In this document: positions 7,847 to 16,603 of the stretch, one piece after another
How the letters are laid out: every line of letters starts with the position of its first letter
How positions within the stretch are numbered: position 1 is the first letter of the stretch
Source of the DNA: Candidatus Phocaeicola faecipullorum
GTDB lineage: Bacteria > Bacteroidota > Bacteroidia > Bacteroidales > Bacteroidaceae
DNA length: 64,000 nt
Assembly: GCA_018884025.1 (NCBI GenBank)
Contig: JAHLFB010000123.1
Location: 1 to 64,000, forward strand
Reading direction: 5' to 3'
The notes under the pieces: generated by a model
Databases searched by the model: none
Seen by the model: only the letters and a program-made list of their open reading frames with translations
Told to the model about the DNA's origin: nothing
Position numbers and translations under genes: made by a program

Positions 7847-9958
7847 TTATCTGAATTTCTCTAATATCTCCATGATGGCATCGCCGTATTTCTCTACGGT
7901 TTTCTTGCCTATACATTTTATGCGTAGAAGTTCGCGTTCATTCTTGGGCATATTGTTTGACAGTCCGATAATGGCTGTTTGCTGTAGTACCGTGTACGCC
8001 GGAAGTCCGAGTTCTGCAGCCTTCTTTCTGCGCCATTCTACCAATGCACGATAAAGTTCCATGTTTTCGATATCACTGCTTTCCTGTATTATTTTCTTTT
8101 CAGGTTTTTCACGCCTCTTGCTCACAGTGGTAGCTTTATCCTCTTCCATGCTGAGTATGGCACGCTTGCGAAGAAAATCCTGAACGTGGAAACCTTTGTC
8201 GTGTACATGCTCCATAAGGGCAGACTTTATTCTTACGGTATCTGTCAGTTCTTCTAATGCTGTTTCTAATCTTTTTCTTATTTCTTTATTGTCGGATGTA
8301 ATATCCGTACTCTCAAGTAAGTTCTGAAGCGGTTTAAGCATTTCAGCAAAATATTGTGATGCGCTGAATATACGGCTTTGAATAGATGTGTCTGTCTCGC
8401 AATCAGCAGACTGTGCCGTCATGTGGGTATATTGGTTTTCAAACTTTATACTGACTTCAGTTATAGATTTTTTGAAGCGTTCCGCTTCTTGTTTGTACAT
8501 TTCCAACTGTTTTGGGAATGTTTTGTACAGATGTTCATCCACCAGTCTGATATAATGATTCAGAGATATCTCCATTTGTCTGAATCCGAATAATTGTTTC
8601 AGCAAGTCGGTGAAATACGCTCTCTGCATGGCCGAGCACTGTTCCATGGTGGGCACAGACCTGCGCTGCTCGTCTGTGAATGAATCTATTACACTGCCGC
8701 TTATTACTGCACCGGCAGAGATTGGAGAACTGAGAATCAGTCCTTCAAGAGTACGGCACCGGCTCAAGGCCACATATGCCTGACCGTGGGCGAAAGATGA
8801 TGACACGTCTATTATGGCCTTGTCGAATGTCAGTCCCTGACTTTTGTGGACCGTTATTGCCCATGCCAATTTCAGAGGATATTGCTTGAATGTACCTTCC
8901 ACTTCCTCTACAATCTCTTTAGTATCTTCATACAGACGGTATTTGGTGTTAGCCCATTCGGCCTCTTCCAGATTTACTCTGGTGCCGGTTTCGTTTACCA
9001 TAACCTCTATTCCTGCGTGCGAGATGTTTGTGATACGTCCTATCGTTCCGTTTGCATATCGGTGCATACCGGATATGTCGTTTTTTACAAACATCACCTG
9101 GGCTCCTTTCTTCAGTTCCAGTTCCAGTTCGGTAGGGTATGAATATTCAGGAAAATTACCTTCTATGGTAGCTTTGAATTTATAACTCTGCGAAGATAGT
9201 TCGTCTAATTTCATCTGGTTGATTTTCTGTGCCTGGATATTATGGGTGGTGAGGCGGATATACCCTTCGTCACTACACTTGTCAAAATTTGGTATGTATC
9301 TGCTGTTCAGCGCTTTCAGGTCGTCACTTGTGCAACGGTTCTCTCTTATGGCATTCAATAGTGAGAGAAAACGGGCGTCGTTTTGTCTGTAAACTTTTTT
9401 TAGTTCTATAGTGCAGAAGGTTGTTTCTCTAAGGGCATGACTTGAGAAGAAGTAAGGCGAGTCGTAATACTCTGACAACATTTGCCATTCGTCGTTTTTT
9501 GCAACCGGAGGCAGCTGTTGTATGTCGCCTATAAGCAGAAGTTGCACACCACCGAAAGGCTTGCTGTTACGTCTGAATCTTCTAAGCACATCGTCTATCG
9601 CATCCAAAAGGTCTGCACGCACCATACTTATTTCGTCTATCACAAGCAGGTCAATACTTCGCATAATGTTCAGTTTCTCTTTGCCGAAGCGGAAACGGTA
9701 TTTTGCATCACCGCCGAAAGCTGTACCTGGTATATATGGTGCGAATGGCAACTGGAAGAAAGAGTGTATAGTCATTCCTCCTGCATTGATTGCTGCAATG
9801 CCGGTAGGGGCAAGGATAATCATTCTCTTGGGAGATTCTTTTACCAGTGCTCTCAGAAACGTAGTTTTACCTGTACCGGCCTTTCCTGTCAGGAATATGT
9901 TTGTACCTGTCTGAGCTATCAGTGTATTGGCTAGTTCGAGTTCTGGATTTGTATTCAT
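7847..9958 (-). CDS. Pif1/RecD-type superfamily 1 helicase with C-terminal HRDC domain
   Basis: The protein has 703 residues. The Walker A motif is GKAGTGKTT (about 26-34), the motif after it APTGIAAINAGG, Walker B LLVIDEISM, then GDIQQLPPV and the late motif WAITVHKSQGLTFD, VALSRC. This order is that of Pif1-like SF1B 5'-3' DNA helicases. A poorly conserved linker with charged helices (about 440-620) leads to a C-terminal HRDC-like module (ALVEWRRKKAAELGLPAY to the end), which binds nucleic acid in RecQ-type proteins. This fused form is common in Bacteroidetes. It likely works in replication restart or in resolving structured DNA. Confidence 0.88.
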   Translation of the reverse strand: MNTNPELELANTLIAQTGTNIFLTGKAGTGKTTFLRALVKESPKRMIILAPTGIAAINAGGMTIHSFFQLPFAPYIPGTAFGGDAKYRFRFGKEKLNIMRSIDLLVIDEISMVRADLLDAIDDVLRRFRRNSKPFGGVQLLLIGDIQQLPPVAKNDEWQMLSEYYDSPYFFSSHALRETTFCTIELKKVYRQNDARFLSLLNAIRENRCTSDDLKALNSRYIPNFDKCSDEGYIRLTTHNIQAQKINQMKLDELSSQSYKFKATIEGNFPEYSYPTELELELKKGAQVMFVKNDISGMHRYANGTIGRITNISHAGIEVMVNETGTRVNLEEAEWANTKYRLYEDTKEIVEEVEGTFKQYPLKLAWAITVHKSQGLTFDKAIIDVSSSFAHGQAYVALSRCRTLEGLILSSPISAGAVISGSVIDSFTDEQRRSVPTMEQCSAMQRAYFTDLLKQLFGFRQMEISLNHYIRLVDEHLYKTFPKQLEMYKQEAERFKKSITEVSIKFENQYTHMTAQSADCETDTSIQSRIFSASQYFAEMLKPLQNLLESTDITSDNKEIRKRLETALEELTDTVRIKSALMEHVHDKGFHVQDFLRKRAILSMEEDKATTVSKRREKPEKKIIQESSDIENMELYRALVEWRRKKAAELGLPAYTVLQQTAIIGLSNNMPKNERELLRIKCIGKKTVEKYGDAIMEILEKFR

Positions 9959-10002
9959 GTGCTATTTGTTTTTATGTTATGACATTACTGCAGCTTATTT
10001 CG

Positions 10003-10010
10003 CAAATGTA
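10003..10010 (-). promoter_or_regulatory. -7 box for the helicase gene (TACATTTG on minus strand)
   Basis: TACATTTG on the minus strand matches TAnnTTTG, 45 bases before the helicase start codon. No good -33 TTG is seen at the expected distance. The rest of 9959-10351 holds a three-unit periodic array and no gene that I can see. Confidence 0.45.
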
Positions 10011-10095
10011 ACTTATTCCGTTTAAATATTGATTTATGAGGAAGAAAAGTTCTGTTTATGCCATGAAAAAATATTTATATCTTCACAAAATCTAT

Positions 10096-10154
10096 AAATA
10101 CAACTTATATTTACATAAATACAGATTACGTTTTTGTAAATACAAGTTGTATTT
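10096..10154 (+). repeat. Three-unit array at 21-base spacing (AAATAC...GTATTT)
   Basis: AAATAC starts at 10096, 10117 and 10138, exactly 21 apart. The opposite half-sites (ATATTT, ACGTTT, GTATTT) start at 10107, 10128 and 10149, also 21 apart. The last unit is a near-perfect palindrome AAATACAAGTTGTATTT. The array lies between the divergent helicase and acetyltransferase genes. Confidence 0.75.
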
Positions 10155-10351
10155 ATAAAAATCAAGGTTTGATTTAGAGAATATGAAAGGGAAAAATTCC
10201 TTTTTATTTAAGTAAATACATTTCTATTAAAATGTTATAGTATTTTTTCTAAAGTCTTTATTTTGTACAACTGTTTTTAGTTTTTCCCATACCTGTCATG
10301 AAATAAGCGCAAAAAATATTAACTTTACGCCGAAATTTCAATTTAACAAAA

Positions 10352-11485
10352 ATGGCCATTATCATTAAGAAAGTTAGGACGAAGAAAGATTTTCATACTT
10401 TCATTCGTCTCAATTATGAATTATACAAAAACAACCCTTATTCCGTACCCGATTTGTACGATGACATGGTGAACACCCTTAGCAAGGATAAAAATGCCGC
10501 TTTCGAGTTTTGTGAAGCAGAATATTTCCTGGCTTTTAAGGATGAGAAGCCTGTGGGGCGTGTAGCTGCCATCATAAACAGGCGTGCCAATGAGACATGG
10601 AACAAAAAGGAAGTGCGTTTCGGATGGATTGATTTCATTGACGATGCAGAGGTATCGGAAGCACTAATAAATGAGGTTGAGAAATGGGGAAAAGAAAGAG
10701 GAATGGAATATGTGGTAGGCCCGCTGGGATTTACTGATATGGACCCTGAAGGTATGCTGGTTGAGGGCTTCGATCAACTTGGAACCATGGCTACTATTTA
10801 CAATTATCCGTATTATCCTGTTCATATAGAAAAACTTGGCTTTGAGAAGGAAGCTGACTGGGTAGAATTTAAATTGAAGGTGCCTGAAAAGCTTCCGGAA
10901 AAGTTTGTTCGTATTTCGGAAATCATTCTGCAGAAATATAATCTGAAGATAAAAAAACTCACCCGTAAGGAACTGAATGAGAAGAATTACGGACAGAGGA
11001 TATTCGACCTTATCAATGAAGCATATGCTCCTCTGTACGGCTTTTCTAAGATGACACAAGGGCAGATAGACCAGTACATAAAGATGTATCTTCCGGTTAT
11101 AGACTTGCGTATGGTGTCATTGGTGGAAGATGCTGAAGGAGAATTGGTTGCGGTAGGTATATCAATGCCTTCATTGTCGAAAGCATTGCAGAAGGCCAAA
11201 GGTAAGATGTTTCCTTTCGGATGGTATTACCTGTTGAAGGCTTTGTTTATAAAGAAACCGAAAGTGCTCGATTTGTTGTTGGTAGGAGTGAAACAGGAGT
11301 ATCAGAGTAAGGGAGTTAATGCGTTGCTGTTCTACGATCTTGTGCCGGTTTATAAAGAAATGGGCTTTGAATATGGTGAAAGTAATCCTGAACTGGAGGA
11401 GAACAAGAAAGTACAGTCGCAGTGGAGCGCATTTGAATCAGAACAGCACAAACGCCGCCGCGCTTATAAGAGAAAAATAAATTGA
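10352..11485 (+). CDS. GNAT-like N-acetyltransferase of unknown substrate
   Basis: The protein has 377 residues, cytoplasmic, with no signal or membrane segment. It resembles the large GNAT-fold proteins of Bacteroidetes that open with IKKVRTKKDFHTFIRLNYELYKNN. A strand-loop-strand LAFKDEKPVGRVAAIINR and the later VGVKQEYQSKGVNALLFYDL fit the acetyl-CoA pyrophosphate-binding region, with QSKG in place of the usual R/QxxGxG/A. The segment VVGPLGFTDMDPEGMLVEGF is well conserved in this group. The acceptor is unknown. It ends just before an R1 hairpin repeat and the topoisomerase gene. Confidence 0.7.
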   Translation: MAIIIKKVRTKKDFHTFIRLNYELYKNNPYSVPDLYDDMVNTLSKDKNAAFEFCEAEYFLAFKDEKPVGRVAAIINRRANETWNKKEVRFGWIDFIDDAEVSEALINEVEKWGKERGMEYVVGPLGFTDMDPEGMLVEGFDQLGTMATIYNYPYYPVHIEKLGFEKEADWVEFKLKVPEKLPEKFVRISEIILQKYNLKIKKLTRKELNEKNYGQRIFDLINEAYAPLYGFSKMTQGQIDQYIKMYLPVIDLRMVSLVEDAEGELVAVGISMPSLSKALQKAKGKMFPFGWYYLLKALFIKKPKVLDLLLVGVKQEYQSKGVNALLFYDLVPVYKEMGFEYGESNPELEENKKVQSQWSAFESEQHKRRRAYKRKIN

Positions 11486-11558
11486 GTCTTTTAGTTTTTA
11501 AGTTGCTTGATGCTTACAAACTTATAAACTAACAAACTCATAAACTCATAAATGAAAA
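11486..11558 (+). repeat. R1 hairpin repeat, copy A
   Basis: The left arm reads TTTTAGTTTTTAAGTTGC, the tip TTGATGCTTAC, and the right arm is a run of about 8-base units (AAACTTAT, AAACTAAC, AAACTCAT, AAACTCAT). It fills nearly the whole gap before the topoisomerase start codon at 11563. Confidence 0.75.
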
Positions 11559-11562
11559 TACA

Positions 11563-13506
11563 ATGGATGAACTGAATCTTAATACAAATAATCCGGAAAC
11601 ACAGGTATCTTATACCGAAGAGAATATCCGTCACTTGAGCGATATGGAGCATGTGAGGACACGTCCCGGTATGTATATCGGACGCTTGGGAGATGGTTCT
11701 CAGGCTGAGGATGGTATATATGTGTTGCTTAAGGAGGTGGTTGATAACAGTATAGACGAGTTCAAGATGGGAGTAGGAAAACGTATAGACATTACTCTTG
11801 AGGATAATCTCAGGGTGTCTGTACGCGACTATGGACGTGGTATTCCTTTAGGAAGTCTTGTCGATGCTGTTTCAATGCTTAATACCGGAGGTAAGTATGA
11901 CACAAAGGCCTTCAAGAAGAGTGTAGGACTTAACGGTGTCGGCGCAAAGGCAGTCAATGCACTAAGCGTAAAGTTCATCGCCAGAAGTGTTCGCGAAGGA
12001 CAAATGCGTGAGGCTGTGTTTGAAAGAGGTGAGCTTATCAGTGATACGACATCGGTTACCGACGAAGAAAACGGAACGTTCATCTATTTTGAGCCGGACA
12101 ATACTTTGTTTCTCAATTATCATTTTCGTCCGGAGTTTATTGAAACGATGCTCCGCAACTATACTTACCTGAATACCGGGTTGTCTATATATTATAACGG
12201 CCGTCGTATAGTAAGCCGTAACGGATTGGAAGACTTGTTGAATGACAATATGACATCGCAGGGTATATATCCTATAGTACATCTTACCGGTGAAGACATA
12301 GAAATAGCGTTTACCCATAGTCCGCAGTATGGTGAGGAATATTATTCATTTGTAAACGGACAGCATACTACGCAGGGTGGTACTCATCAAAGTGCCTTCA
12401 AGGAACATATAGCAAGGACTATAAAAGAATTTTATGGTAAGAATCTGGAGTTTCAGGATATCCGTAACGGTCTGGTAGCTGCGATTGCTATAAATGTGAT
12501 TGAACCGACATTTGAGAGTCAGACAAAAATCAAACTGGGTTCACTTACTATGGCTCCGGAGAAAGATACAGATGGTAATCCGTATCCTCTTTCAGGAGTT
12601 AGTGTAAATAAGTTTGTAGGCGATTTCATTAAGGAGAATGTAGATAACTATCTTCATAAACATCCGGATGTGGCAGAAGCCATGTTGCAGAAAATTCAGG
12701 AATCCGAGAAAGAAAGGAAAGCCATAGCCGGTGTTACAAAGATAGCACGCGAAAGAGCTAAAAAGGCCAATCTGCATAACAGAAAATTGCGTGATTGCCG
12801 CATACATCTGAATGATGTTAAATCAGGCAAGAAAGACGAAGAAAAGGACCCTCGTCTGGATAGTGCCATATTCATAACCGAGGGTGATTCAGCCAGCGGA
12901 TCAATAACGAAAAGCCGAGATGTAAACACTCAGGCTGTGTTCAGTCTTCGCGGTAAACCGTTGAATTCGTTCGGACTTACCAAAAAAGTGGTTTATGAGA
13001 ACGAAGAGTTTAACCTTCTTCAGGCGGCTCTGAATATAGAGGATGGCCTGGACGGACTGAGATATAATAAGGTGATTGTTGCTACCGATGCCGATGTGGA
13101 CGGTATGCATATACGCCTGTTGATGATAACATTTTTCCTTCAGTTCTTTCCTGATCTTATAAAGAAAGGTCATGTGTATATATTACAGACTCCTCTGTTC
13201 CGTGTAAGAAACAGGAAGAAAGGTAATTATGTAACCAAGTATTGCTATACGGAAGAAGAAAGACTGGCCGCTATAGAACAACTTGGACCAAATCCGGAGA
13301 TAACACGATTTAAAGGACTTGGTGAAATCTCGCCGGATGAGTTCCGAAATTTCATCGGCGAGGATATGCGTCTGGAACAGGTGACTTTGAGAAAAACTGA
13401 TGCCGTAAAGGAACTTCTTGAGTTTTACATGGGAAAAAATACCATGGAAAGGCAGAATTTTATCATAGAAAATCTTGTGGTAGAAGAAGACGTGATAAGT
13501 TCTTAA
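11563..13506 (+). CDS. parE: DNA topoisomerase IV subunit B (ParE/GyrB family)
   Basis: The protein has 647 residues and is the ATPase subunit of a type IIA topoisomerase. The GHKL ATPase site shows [18 protein letters not shown] and [12 protein letters not shown]. The transducer domain contains [16 protein letters not shown], the QTKIKLG stretch follows, and the TOPRIM domain shows [17 protein letters not shown] and [12 protein letters not shown]. It lacks the GyrB-specific insertion and is close to the length of topoisomerase IV B. It would pair with a ParC-like subunit not in this window to decatenate chromosomes. Confidence 0.9.
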   Translation: MDELNLNTNNPETQVSYTEENIRHLSDMEHVRTRPGMYIGRLGDGSQAEDGIYVLLKEVVDNSIDEFKMGVGKRIDITLEDNLRVSVRDYGRGIPLGSLVDAVSMLNTGGKYDTKAFKKSVGLNGVGAKAVNALSVKFIARSVREGQMREAVFERGELISDTTSVTDEENGTFIYFEPDNTLFLNYHFRPEFIETMLRNYTYLNTGLSIYYNGRRIVSRNGLEDLLNDNMTSQGIYPIVHLTGEDIEIAFTHSPQYGEEYYSFVNGQHTTQGGTHQSAFKEHIARTIKEFYGKNLEFQDIRNGLVAAIAINVIEPTFESQTKIKLGSLTMAPEKDTDGNPYPLSGVSVNKFVGDFIKENVDNYLHKHPDVAEAMLQKIQESEKERKAIAGVTKIARERAKKANLHNRKLRDCRIHLNDVKSGKKDEEKDPRLDSAIFITEGDSASGSITKSRDVNTQAVFSLRGKPLNSFGLTKKVVYENEEFNLLQAALNIEDGLDGLRYNKVIVATDADVDGMHIRLLMITFFLQFFPDLIKKGHVYILQTPLFRVRNRKKGNYVTKYCYTEEERLAAIEQLGPNPEITRFKGLGEISPDEFRNFIGEDMRLEQVTLRKTDAVKELLEFYMGKNTMERQNFIIENLVVEEDVISS

Positions 13507-13572
13507 GTTTTTTAGTTTGTGAGTTGGTTTATGAAAACTAACTCACAAACTTACAAACTCGTAAACTCAAAT
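13507..13572 (+). repeat. R1 hairpin repeat, copy B
   Basis: The left arm TTTTTTAGTTTGTGAGTTGG, the tip TTTATGAAAACTAAC, and right-arm units AACTCACA, AACTTACA, AACTCGTA and AACTCAAA end 3 bases before the coaD start codon. A weak upstream in-frame start would lie inside this repeat. Confidence 0.75.
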
Positions 13573-13575
13573 ATT

Positions 13576-14028
13576 ATGAAGAAAGCAATATTTCCCGGAA
13601 CGTTTGATCCATTCACTGTCGGGCATTTTTCAGTGGTGAAAAGAGCTTTGACATTTATGGACGAAATTGTAATCGGGATAGGTATAAATGAAAGTAAGCG
13701 TACATGGTTCCCTACAGAGAAACGTGTACAGATGATACGTGAACTGTATGCAGACGAGCCGCGTATAAAAGTAGAGGCTTACTCAGGACTGACTATAGAT
13801 TTTGCGCGTGAATGTGGCGCAAAGTTTATAGTTCGCGGAATACGTACCGTCCGTGATTTTGAGTATGAGGAAACTATAGCAGATATAAACCGTAAAATGG
13901 CAGGTATAGAAACAATTTTATTGTTTACAGAACCTGAACTGACGTCCGTAAGTTCTACTATTGTACGTGAATTATTACAGTTTGGAAAAGATGTTACACC
14001 GTTTTTACCGGAAGGTATGAAACTTTAG
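13576..14028 (+). CDS. coaD: Phosphopantetheine adenylyltransferase
   Basis: The protein has 150 residues, starting [17 protein letters not shown]. The nucleotidyltransferase signature [10 protein letters not shown] (with the xxGH motif) and the C-terminal VSSTIVREL motif (ISSTxxR type) identify CoaD. It transfers AMP from ATP to 4'-phosphopantetheine in coenzyme A synthesis. I chose the ATG at 13576, because the upstream in-frame codons at 13519-13575 read through an R1 repeat and have no family similarity. It lies between topoisomerase IV B and the S41 protease, all on one strand. Confidence 0.95.
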   Translation: MKKAIFPGTFDPFTVGHFSVVKRALTFMDEIVIGIGINESKRTWFPTEKRVQMIRELYADEPRIKVEAYSGLTIDFARECGAKFIVRGIRTVRDFEYEETIADINRKMAGIETILLFTEPELTSVSSTIVRELLQFGKDVTPFLPEGMKL

Positions 14029-14058
14029 GTTTGCGGTAATTATATAAACTATAAGAAT

Positions 14059-15621
14059 ATGAAACTGAGATATTTGTTAATGTCAGGATTGTGTTTGTGC
14101 GGAGTCATTTTAGTGTCTGCACAGAACAAGATATTAAATTCACCTGCCAGAAAACTGCAACTGGCTGAATTTGCCATAGCTAATCTTTATGTTGACGATG
14201 TGGACGAGGATAAACTTGTTGAAGATGCTATTATAAACATGTTGGAAGAACTTGATCCGCATTCAACATATTCTGATGCAGAGGAGGTTAAGAAACTTAA
14301 TGAACCATTGGTAGGTAATTTTGACGGTATAGGTGTACAGTTTAATATGGCTACTGATACACTTTTCATCATACAGCCGGTTTCAGGCGGACCATCAGAG
14401 AAGGTTGGGATATTGGCCGGCGACCGTATCATAGAAGTGAACGACACTGTAATAGCCGGTGTAAAGATGAGTACAGAAGAAATAATGCGCCGTCTCAGGG
14501 GGCCTAAAGGGACTAAAGTCAATCTGAAAATTATGCGTCGTGGAGTATCCGGATTGTTGCCGTTTACTGTTAAACGCGATAAGATACCTGTATATAGCCT
14601 TGATGCGTCGTATATGATGAATAAAACTACAGGATATATACGTATAAGCCGTTTTGCGGCAACTACAGCAGAGGAGTTTGAAAAAGCTCTTCATGACTTG
14701 CAGAAAAAAGGTATGCGTAATCTTATACTGGATTTGCAGGGAAATGGTGGAGGATATCTTAATGCTGCTATAGAGATAGCTAACCATATGTTGCAGAAAG
14801 GTGAACTTATAGTATATACAGAGGGTAAACGTAATCCGCGTACAGAGTTCAATGCCCGTGGTAATGGTGATTTCCGCGATGGAAAGCTTGTAGTTCTGGT
14901 AGATGAGTTTTCGGCTTCTGCCAGTGAAATAGTGACTGGTGCAATACAGGACTGGGACAGAGGAACGGTAGTGGGCAGACGTACATTCGGTAAGGGGCTT
15001 GTACAGAGACCTATAGATTTACCTGACGGATCAATGATACGTCTGACCGTAGCCCGTTATTATACTCCGTCCGGACGTTGCATACAGAAACCTTATGAAA
15101 GTATCGAGCAATATAACAAGGATCTTATAGAAAGATACAACAGGGGTGAGATGTTAAGTGCGGACAGCATACATTTCCCTGATTCGCTTAAAGCCAAGAC
15201 TCTTAAACTTGGACGTACTGTATATGGTGGCGGCGGTATAATGCCTGATTATTTTGTTCCTATAGACACTACCTATTATACAGATTACTATCTGGCTTTA
15301 AGGGATAAAGGGGCAATAGTACAGGAAAACCTTAAGTTGATAGATGCTCATCGCAGCGAATGGAAAGAGAAATATAAAACGTTTGAACGTTTCAACAAGC
15401 GATTTGAAGTTAGCGACGAGATGCTGGAAGATTTGATTTCTCTTGGAAAGACACTGGGCGCTGAGTTTAAGGAGGATGAATATAAAACAGCTTTGCCGTT
15501 GATAAAAATACAACTCAAGGCCTTGATTGCGCGCGATTTGTGGGATATGAATGAATATTTTCAGGTGATAAATTCTATAAACAAAACGGTGCAGAAGGGG
15601 CTGGAATTGATAGAAAATTAG
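14059..15621 (+). CDS. C-terminal processing peptidase, S41 (CtpA/Prc family)
   Basis: The protein has 520 residues with a signal peptide ending near LVSAQNK. The order is an N-terminal helical segment, a PDZ domain (GIGVQFNM to about residue 175, including GPSEKVGILAGDRIIEVND), then the S41 catalytic core. The nucleophile Ser is in DEFSASASEIV and the Lys base in GRRTFGKGLVQ. The C-terminal 150 residues are helical and charged. It acts in the periplasm, cutting or trimming proteins at their C termini. It lies 30 bases after coaD. Confidence 0.9.
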   Translation: MKLRYLLMSGLCLCGVILVSAQNKILNSPARKLQLAEFAIANLYVDDVDEDKLVEDAIINMLEELDPHSTYSDAEEVKKLNEPLVGNFDGIGVQFNMATDTLFIIQPVSGGPSEKVGILAGDRIIEVNDTVIAGVKMSTEEIMRRLRGPKGTKVNLKIMRRGVSGLLPFTVKRDKIPVYSLDASYMMNKTTGYIRISRFAATTAEEFEKALHDLQKKGMRNLILDLQGNGGGYLNAAIEIANHMLQKGELIVYTEGKRNPRTEFNARGNGDFRDGKLVVLVDEFSASASEIVTGAIQDWDRGTVVGRRTFGKGLVQRPIDLPDGSMIRLTVARYYTPSGRCIQKPYESIEQYNKDLIERYNRGEMLSADSIHFPDSLKAKTLKLGRTVYGGGGIMPDYFVPIDTTYYTDYYLALRDKGAIVQENLKLIDAHRSEWKEKYKTFERFNKRFEVSDEMLEDLISLGKTLGAEFKEDEYKTALPLIKIQLKALIARDLWDMNEYFQVINSINKTVQKGLELIEN

Positions 15622-15704
15622 TTTTTAAGTTTTTTAGTTCTTAAGTTTTTAGGTTGGTTTATGATACATAAACAAACTCACAAACTAACAAACTCATAAA
15701 CTCA
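15622..15704 (+). repeat. R1 hairpin repeat, copy C
   Basis: Left-arm units AGTTTTTA, AGTTTTTT, AGTTCTTA and AGTTTTTA lead to a tip GTTTATGATACATAAAC, which is itself a perfect 7-base palindrome around ATA. The right arm is AAACTCAC, AAACTAAC, AAACTCAT, AAACTCAA. It lies directly after the S41 protease stop codon. Confidence 0.8.
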
Positions 15705-15729
15705 AATTAAAGAATTATTTCCTTAATTG

Positions 15730-15761
15730 TTTGTATTAATGATGGAAATAGTCTAACTTTG
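15730..15761 (+). promoter_or_regulatory. Promoter of the fumarate reductase operon
   Basis: TTTG at 15730-15733 and TAACTTTG at 15754-15761 are 20 bases apart, a full match to the Bacteroidetes -33/-7 consensus. The start site would fall near 15768, giving a leader of about 60 bases before frdC. Confidence 0.8.
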
Positions 15762-15830
15762 CCAAGTCTAAAAACCATAAATAAAGACTATTTTAGTTTT
15801 AATTATTAAATAATTTAAAATCAATCATTT

Positions 15831-16502
15831 ATGTGGTTAAGTAATTCATCTATTGGTAGGAAAGTGGTGATGAGCGTTACAGGTATCGCCCTTGTCCTGT
15901 TTCTGACATTTCACATGGCGATGAACCTTGTTGCATTGTTCTCAGGTGAGGCATACAACATGATTTGCGAATTCCTGGGTGCTAACTGGTACGCATTGGT
16001 TGCAACAGTAGGTTTGGCTGCCTTGTTTGTAATTCACATCATTTACGCTTTCTGGTTGACTATCCAGAACCGTGCTGCACGTGGTAACGAACGTTACGCA
16101 GTAACAGTTAAACCAAAGAACGTAGAATGGGCTTCACAGAACATGCTTGTTCTTGGTATTATCGTTATTCTGGGATTGGCTCTTCACTTTGTCAATTTCT
16201 GGTACAAAATGCAGTTTGCTGAAATTGTAGGCGATCCAATGTTGGGCGGTCTTCACGCAACTGACGGTTACGGTTACATCATGCAGACATTCTCTAATCC
16301 GGTATTCTTCGTATTGTACCTGATTTGGTTGGCAGCTCTCTGGTTCCACCTTACTCACGGATTCTGGAGCTCTATGCAGTCATTGGGTTGGAACAACAAG
16401 ACTTGGATCAACCGTTGGAAATGCATCTCTAACATCTATTCAACAATCATCGTGTTGGGATTTGCTCTTGTAGCAGTAGTATTCTTTGTAAAAAACATTT
16501 GA
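15831..16502 (+). CDS. frdC: Succinate dehydrogenase/fumarate reductase cytochrome b subunit
   Basis: The protein has 223 residues with five predicted membrane segments, starting at MWLSNSSIGRKVVMSVTGIA. It belongs to the single-subunit, two-heme (type B) cytochrome b family, with His residues in the helices (LTFHMAMN, FVIHIIYAF, LALHFVNF, LWFHLTHG) as candidate heme ligands. It anchors the flavoprotein and iron-sulfur subunits to the inner membrane and exchanges electrons with menaquinone. In gut Bacteroidetes the complex reduces fumarate to succinate as the main electron sink. Its codon use is strongly biased, as in the two partner genes, fitting high expression. Confidence 0.93.
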   Translation: MWLSNSSIGRKVVMSVTGIALVLFLTFHMAMNLVALFSGEAYNMICEFLGANWYALVATVGLAALFVIHIIYAFWLTIQNRAARGNERYAVTVKPKNVEWASQNMLVLGIIVILGLALHFVNFWYKMQFAEIVGDPMLGGLHATDGYGYIMQTFSNPVFFVLYLIWLAALWFHLTHGFWSSMQSLGWNNKTWINRWKCISNIYSTIIVLGFALVAVVFFVKNI

Positions 16503-16578
16503 TTAGTGACAAGGCTTCAGTTACATTTAGATACTAGGAAACCTAGTCAACTAGTAACTCGTCAACTTGTCAACTAAA
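16503..16578 (+). repeat. R2 hairpin repeat, copy 1
   Basis: Left arm TAGTGACAAGGCTTCAGTTA and right-arm units CAACTAGT, AACTCGT, CAACTTGT and CAACTAAA, with an inner ACTAGGAAACCTAGT stem. It fills the gap between frdC and frdA inside an operon that must be read through it. Confidence 0.65.
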
Positions 16579-16603
16579 GAAAAACTTAAAATTAAAAACA
16601 ATT

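Noticed and set aside
8844..9914. Plus-strand frames of 98-150 codons inside the helicase gene
   Set aside because: They are antisense shadows of a conserved helicase with complete motifs.
13519..13575. Extended start of coaD
   Set aside because: The extra codons are R1 repeat sequence; family members start at [12 protein letters not shown].
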